Positions 27,552 through 37,800 of a stretch of DNA of 64,000 nucleotides are shown piece after piece. Made by a program: the position numbers and the translations under genes. The notes below the pieces were generated by a model, which worked only from the letters and a program-made list of their open reading frames with translations, did not search any database and was not told the origin of the DNA. Each line of letters opens with the position of its first letter. Within the stretch, counting starts at the first letter, position 1. The stretch is from assembly GCA_019638595.1 (NCBI GenBank), contig JAHBTJ010000004.1, positions 286,469-350,468 of the forward strand, in the 5' to 3' direction. Origin of the DNA: Chitinophagaceae bacterium. GTDB taxonomy: Bacteria > Bacteroidota > Bacteroidia > Chitinophagales > Chitinophagaceae.

Positions 27552-30500
27552 TTAGTTATATCCTATTGATTTTAATAATTCGTATCCTTTTTGCAATTGA
27601 GCATCATACGCTGGATTTTTAGGCGAAATGCTATTAATCATATTGCGTAATGAACCACCATTTTTTCCTAAACCGTGAATATCTATCAAGGCTTGTTCAA
27701 CGGCTTTGGCATCGGCTCTCGAAAGTCCTTTCATGAGAGGCTCAATAGTTATGCCTTTACCAGTTAAGTGTTCTCCGGCTCTACGGGCAAGATTATTTGT
27801 AATACCAACATATCTTGTGACTCCCGCTTCTACCGAATGATAAACTACTATGCCTCCAGCTTTAGTAGCCTCCTTGCTTCTTATTGCATTTTCAACTAAG
27901 CGAGTCGCATCCCTTCTTAAATAACCTATGCCATTTACTAGTCCCCTTTTCGAAATTTTGGACGCAGTCCCAATTCCTTGTATCGAGCCTATAATCTCTC
28001 CAACCGTATAATAGCCAGAGCATTTATTTACTGTACTATTAGTTCCTATCCATTCTCTTACTTTATTAGTTAGCCCAAATGTTAGCGCATCACTATAGCC
28101 AGCTAGAGTATTATTTATTTCTCTTAACCAAGATAAATCAGCATCACCATAAGCTCTCAATAACGGATTGTCAACATTGGCTTCCAAAAAGTCATCAATC
28201 CAGCTTAATCCGAAGGGATCAATTCTTTTAATTGGATTATTTTCCACGTATCCGTACCACCCCAGCCCATCCACATAGCCGAGCGGATCGCGTTGCATAA
28301 ACCGCCCGTGTTCGGGGTCATAGGTTCTTGCCCGGTAAAAATAGAAACCGGTTTCCCATTCATATTGCCTGCCAGTATAAGTATAATTGTTGCCAATAGC
28401 AGAACGCGACAACAGGTTGTAATCTGCATCGTATACTTTTATTTTTCCGTATACGTCATACTCATAACGTTCCGAAACCGTTCCGTTCTGGTTGGTAATA
28501 GCCGCAATAGAACCAAGGTGGTTAGCGTGATAAAAATAATCCTCTCCACTTCGCTGCATATTAACGGCGTCATCTATCCAACTGCCCCAAACATAGGTGG
28601 CATTCACGGCATCCGCGCTGTTGCGTTCTTCTATTACCTGTTGCCCGTCGTAATAATAAAAAACAGTGTCCGTTGCGGTTCTTCGCTGTATCCGCCTGCC
28701 TAATGCATCATACAGATTTGCCAGTATCGAGCCATTATTGACTGCTGTCATCCGGTTTTCGAGGTCGTAGCCATAGGTAAATCGTCCGTCATTGGTTGTA
28801 TTGCCATTCGCGTCATAGACCGGCTCAACGGAATTAGTGCCGGTAATGCTGCTATAGGCATTCATAGCATTTACCTGATAGCCGTAAGAAGCAGCATTTA
28901 TTTGCGCAGCACTGCGATTGCCTACAGCGTCGTAAGTATAGCTGCTGTTGTTAGCGCCCTGCTGGTAACCCGTTACCTGGTGCAAAGCATCATACGTATA
29001 TTGTTCCGTGGAGGAGCGGTGGGCAAATTGTACCTGTAATGGATTGCCTGCTTTATCGTAGCTGTAAGCCAGGTTTACAAAAGCTCCGGGCTGATGTGTT
29101 ACAGTTGCCAGTGTGCCTGTGCTGTTGTACGTATAACCGGATGAGGTATTATTCGCGTATCGTCTGTTGGTCAGTTTTCCGCCATTGTCGTAGCTGAATT
29201 CCGCCAGGAGTTTTTGAGCATCTCTTATATTGCGGATGCGGTTGCGGCCATCCAGCTCTCTTTTAATAACGCGCCCGCCGGGATATACAATGGTTTTGGT
29301 ATTCTGTTGAATGCTGTATTGATATGCCGTAACCTTCCCGTTCAGCGTTTCGGAAATAATGCGTCCCACTTTATCATACCTGAATGTGACCTCGGCATTG
29401 GGGTTTCTTGCAAGGATTATCCTGTCTGCATCATCATAATCGAAATTTTCGGTACTACCGGGATAGCGCCTTGTATTCAGCCGATCCAGCTCATCGTAGA
29501 TATACTCCGTCGCCTGCCCTTTGGCATCTGTACGCTTAACAAGATTGCTGTTCTTATCATATTCATAACTGCGGGTGCTGTTATCAGCAAAGCGTTCTGC
29601 AGTTTTCCGGTTTACCGCATCATAGGTATACTGTGTCGTATTTCCATTGGCATCTTTAACGGATTCAAGATTGCCCGCCCGGTCGTAAGCTGAGTGGGAT
29701 ATATGATTGAGCGCGTCTTTTACCTGGATTTGCCGGTCATCTTCATCGTATATATATTGGGTAACGCGGTTATTGCGGTCGGTTTCCGTGAGCAGGTTAT
29801 TGTTGGCATCGTATGCATAAAATACCGCGTTGCCGGCGGGGTCGGTAACAGAGAGCAACCTGTTGAGCGCGTCATAGCGATAGGTAATGATATGCCCGTT
29901 CCCGTTCCGTTCCGATTTCTTATTGCCGCTGGCATCGTATTCATAAGCGGCTATCAAACCGTACTGATCACTCGTCTGTACAACCCGGTTCAGTACATCG
30001 TATTGAATGTTGACCGTATTGCCGTTGGGATAGTTGACCGCGATCCTGTTGCCATTGGCGTCATAGGCATATTGCGTACGTTCTCCCTCCGGGTTCACCT
30101 TTGTAATAAGGCGGTTCAGGTTGTCGTAGGTGTACTTTGTTTCAGCGCTGGAGGCATCAATGCTGGAAACAAGGTTGCCAAAGGGATCGTATTGATTAAT
30201 GGTGCTTTTGCCGAGAGCGTCTCTTACAATAACCGGGTTATCGTTCTCATCGTATACGTATTGTGTAGCATTGCCTTTTGCATCCCGCTCCAGCTTCACA
30301 TTGCCGTTGCCATCATACTCCAGGCTTGTTTTTGCACCTGTGGCGTCTGTCTCATCTTTCAGCTGGTTCAGCTTTGTGTAGGTATAAGCAGTTTTATTAT
30401 TCCTGGCATCGGTTTGCTCGCGCAGGTTGCCCCACGCATCATACAGATAGCTGTCGGAAAAGCCCAGGGCATTCGTTATTTTCTGCAGATATCCGTAACT

Positions 30501-31826
30501 GTCATATCCATAGGTTGTGATGAAGCCGCGCCCGTTTTTTGCTTTTATTTTATTGCCGTACTGATCGTATTCAAAAGTTTCGACGATATTCAACGGATGT
30601 GTGATCTTAACCAGGTTACCCCTTTCATCGTACTCATAGGAGGTTCTGTTCCCGGCTTTGTCAATATATTCGGTTACCTGGTTAAAAACAGGCTCATACT
30701 GGTATACTGCCGTTTGGTTGAGTGCATTCGTTTCCGAAACGAGATTGCCTGTTTTATCGTAGGTGTATTTCGTTTGTCTTCCGTTGGCATCGGTGATCGA
30801 AGCAATATTGTTGTACTCATCATACGTGTAGGCGTTTTTAAAACCGCAACAATTGCCTGCCCGCTGGATCAGCCTGCCCTTCTCATCAAATGAATAGGTA
30901 GTGGTTGTATTCTTGCTTTCCCCGCGCTCAATAAGGTATGTCTTCAGGTTGGACCCTTCATACATGATCCTTTGCTCTTTCCGGCACGACACCAGCTTTT
31001 CTACCGCTGTGTTTTTGTCATAGGTAATATTGATCAGGAACCTGTTAGGCGTCATCAGGCTCTGCATCATCCGGTTCGCATTGTAAGTATAATTGATCAG
31101 CCCATTTTCGGGATCGCGGACGCTTGCCAGGCACCCGTTTGAAGTATAAGTATATTTGACGCTCCTGGTCTCGGCACCCAATGTCGCTTTAAGTTCCTGC
31201 AACCTGTTACCATTCCACACCAGTTCAACCGTGCGGCCGGATGCATCGCTTATCGAGCCAAGCGCATTACCATTATAGGATAGTATGATCTCATTACCAT
31301 TACGGTCGCGGATGCGGGTGAGCTTTTGGTGTGACGGGTTTTCAAAAAAATATTGTGTTCCGCTTTTTGTACGGTAACGGTACTTCCCGGTTTCATATTC
31401 CACCAGTTGATCAAATATTCCGACCGGCGGCGTAAATACGGCTCCTTTTTTCTCATACAGGTCTTTTCGTCCGTCTTCCCTGTATAAGCGTATGCTGCCG
31501 GTAGCGCTGTCTTTGATATAAAACTGATGATAAGAACATGTCCATCCATAACCAAAACCGGGATCGAAGGCACGATCAGCGCTGTTATAGGAAAAGGAAA
31601 GATCAATGGATAATCCCCTTCCGGGTATAAACATATCCGTACGCTGATAAAAAAGACTGCCGGTAAATGTATTGACTTGCAAGCCTGCCGGACCTTCAAT
31701 ATTTGGACGAACAATATTCTGTCCATTTAAAATGGAAGAAGAAAACAAGAAACAAATAACCAACACATACAGCCTTAACATTGTGTTGTTACTTAACTTG
31801 CTTTTTATTTGTTTAGTCCATTGCAT
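27552..31826 (-). CDS. RHS-repeat polymorphic toxin with C-terminal GIY-YIG nuclease
   Basis: A 1424-aa secreted protein. It has a signal peptide (residues 16-36), an N-terminal DUF6531-like part (VNTFTGSLFYQRTDMFIPG), then a long shell of YD repeats (TKYTYDKTGNLVSE type, about residues 220-1100). The RHS core ends with FYFYRARTYDPEHGRFMQRD, NPIKRIDPFGL at residue 1207. The last 217 residues are the variable tip; about residues 1326-1380 are a GIY-YIG nuclease domain (VVYHSVEAGVTRYVGITNN, with R and H of the catalytic set in LARRAGEHL). DNA for the tip is visibly AT-richer than the repeats, as expected for a swapped toxin. No T9SS sorting domain of its own. The immunity gene follows immediately. 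A longer start was kept; an internal ATG at 31781 would give a more usual signal peptide. Confidence 0.9.
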   Translation of the reverse strand: MQWTKQIKSKLSNNTMLRLYVLVICFLFSSSILNGQNIVRPNIEGPAGLQVNTFTGSLFYQRTDMFIPGRGLSIDLSFSYNSADRAFDPGFGYGWTCSYHQFYIKDSATGSIRLYREDGRKDLYEKKGAVFTPPVGIFDQLVEYETGKYRYRTKSGTQYFFENPSHQKLTRIRDRNGNEIILSYNGNALGSISDASGRTVELVWNGNRLQELKATLGAETRSVKYTYTSNGCLASVRDPENGLINYTYNANRMMQSLMTPNRFLINITYDKNTAVEKLVSCRKEQRIMYEGSNLKTYLIERGESKNTTTTYSFDEKGRLIQRAGNCCGFKNAYTYDEYNNIASITDANGRQTKYTYDKTGNLVSETNALNQTAVYQYEPVFNQVTEYIDKAGNRTSYEYDERGNLVKITHPLNIVETFEYDQYGNKIKAKNGRGFITTYGYDSYGYLQKITNALGFSDSYLYDAWGNLREQTDARNNKTAYTYTKLNQLKDETDATGAKTSLEYDGNGNVKLERDAKGNATQYVYDENDNPVIVRDALGKSTINQYDPFGNLVSSIDASSAETKYTYDNLNRLITKVNPEGERTQYAYDANGNRIAVNYPNGNTVNIQYDVLNRVVQTSDQYGLIAAYEYDASGNKKSERNGNGHIITYRYDALNRLLSVTDPAGNAVFYAYDANNNLLTETDRNNRVTQYIYDEDDRQIQVKDALNHISHSAYDRAGNLESVKDANGNTTQYTYDAVNRKTAERFADNSTRSYEYDKNSNLVKRTDAKGQATEYIYDELDRLNTRRYPGSTENFDYDDADRIILARNPNAEVTFRYDKVGRIISETLNGKVTAYQYSIQQNTKTIVYPGGRVIKRELDGRNRIRNIRDAQKLLAEFSYDNGGKLTNRRYANNTSSGYTYNSTGTLATVTHQPGAFVNLAYSYDKAGNPLQVQFAHRSSTEQYTYDALHQVTGYQQGANNSSYTYDAVGNRSAAQINAASYGYQVNAMNAYSSITGTNSVEPVYDANGNTTNDGRFTYGYDLENRMTAVNNGSILANLYDALGRRIQRRTATDTVFYYYDGQQVIEERNSADAVNATYVWGSWIDDAVNMQRSGEDYFYHANHLGSIAAITNQNGTVSERYEYDVYGKIKVYDADYNLLSRSAIGNNYTYTGRQYEWETGFYFYRARTYDPEHGRFMQRDPLGYVDGLGWYGYVENNPIKRIDPFGLSWIDDFLEANVDNPLLRAYGDADLSWLREINNTLAGYSDALTFGLTNKVREWIGTNSTVNKCSGYYTVGEIIGSIQGIGTASKISKRGLVNGIGYLRRDATRLVENAIRSKEATKAGGIVVYHSVEAGVTRYVGITNNLARRAGEHLTGKGITIEPLMKGLSRADAKAVEQALIDIHGLGKNGGSLRNMINSISPKNPAYDAQLQKGYELLKSIGYN

Positions 31827-31855
31827 ACTTCCATTTTAAAATTTTCGCAAATCGC

Positions 31856-34800
31856 TTATTCCAATAATCTGAATCGTAGCAGCTCACCTACATTAAATGC
31901 TGCCGAATGAATAATTATCGTTCCCGCAGCGCCGGGACGCAGGATTCCGCCTATGCCATCCGGGTCCTGGAATTCCAGCGACAATTCTGTTAATGCCTGT
32001 TCCAGTAATAAGTCACGAATGATTTTCACAATGTCATTAAAGGAGAAGGACACGGGGGATCCTGTCATACTGATCAAGCGTCTTGTCGGAATGGGAATAT
32101 CGACATTGCCGGAATTGCCATACTTTATCACAATCGGGAAAACACGATTTACTCTTACAGCCGGTGGATAGTCAGGTGTAATTTCCAAACCGCCATCGGC
32201 ATCGAGGTTCTGGATGGTGCAGTAAAATCCTTCAGGAGCACTATTACTACCTGTTGAGCGACCACCTGATCCTGATACAACTGAAAAACTTCGGTTAAGC
32301 GTTGCCGTTTCACTATTTTGTTTCACTATCCTAATGTCATATGTGCCAGTATCTGCACCGCTAAGATTAAAAGTTGCAAAAAGCTCCAGGCTGTTTTTTA
32401 CAGTTACAGCATGTGCAGTAATTGTTCCCATTATGGCATCTGTAATAGACACCTGCATGTTATTCTCGAATTTTGCACCTGTTATTTTAACGGTTACAGA
32501 ACCTGTGTTGCCACCTTTATTGCTTGTAACGGTGTGAACCTCAAAATTGATAATCTTAGCCAGCAGGTTTGCAGGTTTTTGCGGCTGGAAAGAGCTGCCT
32601 TTTATGAGTACATAATAAGTTCCGGCTTGTAATGATGGAATGACGATATCCTGATTTGCCTTGAATGGGTTGCGGAATACAAAATCCGCATCTGATGCTG
32701 AAGGCAATGATCCGTATTTAACAAAAAGCTCATTGCTGTTTTTGTGAGTGCTGTCGGCTGTAAGCAAAACCTGTAATGTTTCAGCAGCCAGACTATCCGG
32801 CACCACAATCTTGTAGTAATACTCCTCATCCCGTACAAGCGTTGCATTTACCAACGTGCCAATAGGCAGTTGTGGTATATTCACGCGAATGCTATCCGAA
32901 CTACTTACATTGTTGGATTCGTCACTTTCCAATATATTATTACTTCCATCAGTACGTACTAAAATATGGTTCCCGCCATCCTGAGGCGCTTTCAGCGTAA
33001 CATTGGTACTGATTTGCATTTCGTTAAAAGGTGCAAGATTGATACTATTTGAAACCGTTGATAATACAATATCTTTTTCATCCAACACTGTATCGGTGGA
33101 TGCATAGATGATATGAGTGACATGACCAATAGCGGGATTTTCTCCATTATTTCTTGTTGTCCATTTAACGTTGATGGTAGCTTTGATATCAGCCTCAGCT
33201 ACCGTCTCTATAGAAGATACTACTAAATCTGCAGGCAGTTGCGGTTGAACAAATAATAAAGAAGTCGCCACATTATTATCTTCACCATTATGCTCATATA
33301 CGATATTGTTATCATCGGTTTTAATCAGCAGATAATAATTTCCTTCGGCTGATAATGGGATATTTACAACGATGCTGTCTTCGTAAAATTCGCCTGGTTC
33401 AAGTTTTCCTTTAAAAACATTTTCGCCGACAATGATATCTCCATAATCAGCCGAGCCATCGAGAGAAATGCGAACACGATCTGTCCAGCCACTTCCGGTT
33501 GTTACTGCAACGCCGCTATTAACAACTTTATATCGGATCACAAAAGGCTGTCCGGCATATACGATTGAGGGCGCATTAAATGAAACTGTGAGGTCTGAAG
33601 ATGGGGGCAATGTTACTTGTATCGGCTTTTTAATTTCCACAGTATCTCCATGATCGTCGGTAACACGCAATGACAAAACCTTATGATTATCCGAAGGATC
33701 AATATCATCGTTGCGGTTGTAATAATCTGCTACCATCAACACATAAAACTCACCCTGAATGCCATTGGGAATGGTAACTATTACTTTTTTAGTATAGCTA
33801 CTATCTGTTTGGAGCGGTCCGTATACAATTGTTCCCGTTAAGGTGCGGTCATTGTTATCGGGTATACTGTCGGAAGACAGGAGTGGCATGTCTTCCCAAT
33901 ACTTTGAATAATAGCCCGTCCTTCCGCCTTTGTTTATAACTGTCCATTCTAATGTGATCTGCTCCCCTGCTTTCACCGAATCTACCGTACCCGAAACGGA
34001 CTGCATGACCAGGTCAGCTCTTTGGGGACGGGAGACAAAAAATGGCGGCGTTACCGCTGTATTATTATCTTCTTTCCGGTATTCAAAAATATCGCCTCTC
34101 GAATCCGATACGATGAACAAGTAGCAGTCAGTGCTGTCAATATTTAACTGGCGCAACAGCAACGAACTTATTTCAACGGAGTCCTGTACATCGTAATAAT
34201 CATTACGCAGCAGTGTACGGTTTTGCTCAATCGATTTTAGCCTATAGGCATCCCCTGCAGGCCATGTACTGCTTTTAGAGATGTAAATATTATCAATCCA
34301 GGATTTTGCTACTATATCCGTGTCTCCTGCATTCTGAACGCGGTAAGAGAAACCCAGCTTGTTGTCTGCTACGAAATTCCCTGCCGCTGCATGAATGCTG
34401 ATCGCCTTCAGGTCGGGGAAAGAAGACAAAATAATTTGTACGGGAATGGCAGCACTTTTGTTGTTGGCTTCATCTTCCTCATACTGGGCGCGGTTATAAT
34501 CGGTTTCTACCATCAAATAATGCAATCCGGAAAGTGTATCGGGTATCCTGACAGTTATTTCCTTATTAAGCACACTTCCGGTATCCATCGCTCCGCTAAA
34601 GCTCAGGCTCCCTAACTGCACAGCATTATGGTCGAAAGAAGGCGTCGTTGATATCCTGATAACATCCAGCTGATGCCTGTCGAGGCTTTTGCCCGCACCC
34701 TTATTTTTTATGCTGTACTCAATATTTACCTGGCTACCGGAATACACTGTTCCAGGCGCTTTTACCCCGGTGATTATAAAATCAGGATTAACGAGGGTGA

Positions 34801-37800
34801 TCTTCCGGCTCATCACGTTGTTGTCTTCCTTATTAAACTCAAACACATTATCCTGGTAATCTGTATAAGCATGCAGATACCAATCGCCGCTTGTTGCTGC
34901 CGGAAGTGTGATATCAATTGAATTCGTGTAAGACTGCCCGGTCGTTATCAATGAATTATCCTTAATGAGCGCCTCGGGCTGTATGCTGCTACCTATTAAT
35001 ATAGCTTCTTCACGTTTAAAAACAGCGTTTCTTGATGCATACACCGCATCGTACCAATATTTCTCTGAACGATGGGGCGCCGACGCACCTTCGTTCTTAA
35101 CCACTATGTCAACTTTCATTCCTGAACCGCTGGTAGCCCTGGCAGGAGCAATAAGATCATTTACAGTAAAATCAGGTGGCGGGGTAAGATATATTGCTAT
35201 CGCTTCACTCGCGAGAGTGTTGTTCGTCTCAAATGAAAACTCCAACACCTCATTCTTTGCGTCGGTTACTATATGTATGTAGTGCCGGCCAAATATTTTT
35301 CTCGGTAAAGTCACGTTACACTGAACATCATAGCTGTCGTCTTTTTGAAGATACCCTTTATGCATCACTTCCCCGAGAAGAATGGCTGCATTAATATCCA
35401 ACACTTCCTCTGTGCTCAGGTAAATCCTATCCATCCAACTATTAACACGGGTATCTCCGGTCCCTTTGTTAGCAACAGTATAATTCAACTCAATGGTATC
35501 TCCCGAAAATGCCTCTTGCTTTGCTACCACCTGTAAGACTTTAAGATCCGGGGGTGGCGTAAGATTGATATTGATCGCTTTCACAAAAACATTATCCGAA
35601 AAATCCGCCTCGGGCAGAGACCTGTATTTATTGGTCTCGGCAATCAGATAGTAAGTGTCGCTTACATTTTCGGGAATCGTAATGGGAATCGTAGTTGAGT
35701 AGCTTTCACCGGGTTGCAAAGCAGAAACACGCATCTTATCGCCCAGGAATTTATCGTCTATCCTGTCTGTAGTATCGTCGGTTGAAAACCAGACTGTTTC
35801 CCGCCAGTCCTTTTCACGGGTAGCCGCCTTCCCGATATTTTTAACAACTACCCCAATTTCGGTAGACTGCCCTGAGAACAAATCGTCCCGCACGGTTACG
35901 GATTCGATCACAAGATTAGGCAGGTCGGGCACCCTGAATGTTGAAATACTGCTCTGAACACTTTCACAGGCATTTTTTGCATGTACCTGCCAGTTGTATT
36001 TCCTTCCTGCCACAAATCCGGGAATCTGATAGGAATACAGCGCAACTCCTATCCGCTCAAGATTGCTGATCGCTGCTGCAGCCGGTTTAGCTGTTCCATC
36101 TTCCCATATGTATACATCATACTGTTGCGCGTTGGCAGAAGGCTGCCACGAGAGCAGGAAAGGAAAGTCCTGTATTAAAGTATCGTTCACAGGGTAGAGT
36201 CCTGAAATCTGCCCGGGCACAATGGCGCTGGATACCGCTATTGTAAACGATCTTGAAATTTCAGATCCGGGAGCACATTGAGCACTCGCAGTAACCGTTA
36301 GATCAAATGTTCCATACTCCGTCCAGTTTACAGTTATATTATTACCTGATGTATTAGAAACTGTCCCGCCTCCTGATAAAGTCCACTTAAATGTAGCACC
36401 GGGAATATCACTTACTGAATAGCGCTGACTTCCCTTACAAACATTTCTCATCCCGTTCAGGTCGCCAGGCATTCCCGGTACAACACAAAATACTTTTTCA
36501 TCAAAAACCGGCAGGTAGTTGCTATTGCCATTTTGAACCGCCCGTACCTTTACCTCTCCTGCACCAATGAACAAGAGCAGGTTCCCCTCTACTTTAGCAG
36601 ACCCGCTGACAACATAAAAAGATACCGGCAAGCCACTGCTGGCGCCGGCAGCCAAAGTATAAACAGAGCGTCCGTCAACACTGTCGGGCTGAGCCGTAAA
36701 ATTGATAACCTGAGAAGCCTTGCTTACATTCAACGTCAGTCTTTCAACAGCCGGGCTGTATGATTCATTGCCGGGCTGTGAAGCTTCTATTGTAATGCTG
36801 CCTGCTCCCATAATTGTTACAGTATCGGTTGAAATAGTGGCCGAACCACTGATTATTGTAAACGTAACAGGCAAACCCGAAGAAGCAGCGGCGGACAATC
36901 TGAAAGCTGCATCGCCAAATGTTTTGTCAGGCACAGGAGTAAAAGAAATTGTTTGTGGCAATCCCGTACTTCCTCCCACAATAATACTTTCGGAAAAACT
37001 TCCTGTTCCACATGGATTGACATACCTTACGGTATAAGCTCCTTCCGTTCCTCCTGTTGCATAGGTACTGCCCGTTGCGTTCGCGATCAGTCCACCATCC
37101 CTGAACCATTGATAGTCCGTAACGCCTTGTTCTTTTGAAGCCTGCGTAGCTGACAATAACCCGTTATTGTTGGTTAATGACGGAATAATAGCAGGTGGCG
37201 TGTTAAATACAGCTACCTCTATGGAAGCCTGTGAGCCGTTGCCACAATAATTGCCTGACTGCACAGACAGCGTATAGATACCGGCATTTACCCACTGAAC
37301 AGCGGAACCTGGACCGCTGGTGTCATAATCATTAACTCCCTGCACATACCACCTGTAATCTACACCCGGAGCTGAAGCAACCGAGTACGTTTCCGTTCTG
37401 GCGCAGAGTTCTCTCTCTCCTCCTATTGTAAGTACCTGATCGGGAATCCTGTTTATAAGTAAAACATTGCTAATGCTGCTTGTATCGGCCACGTTGGTAG
37501 ACACAATCCGTATGCGATAGCCGGTGCCGTATGCAGCCGAGGAGGGTATATTAGCTTTAATGGTTCCGGAAGTATCGGATGTTAATGTTCCTATTTCGAC
37601 AGGAGCACTGAATTGGCCAGTAGATGAAGATAGCTGTGCCTTAAAAATATTCCCGGCACTAAACTTATTAGACACTTTGAAAGGAATATCTACTGAACTA
37701 CCTGCACAAATCCGAGAAGCAACTGAGTCAATCGAGATTTTTCTCGGTATTGCGCTTTGTACTGTAATTGTATCTACATTAGTAAGACTCCATACATTCT

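Noticed and set aside
29694-30893. 399-aa plus-strand frame opposite the RHS gene
   Set aside because: It is the antisense shadow of the YD repeats (regular V/I-rich pattern produced by the repeated codons), not a gene.
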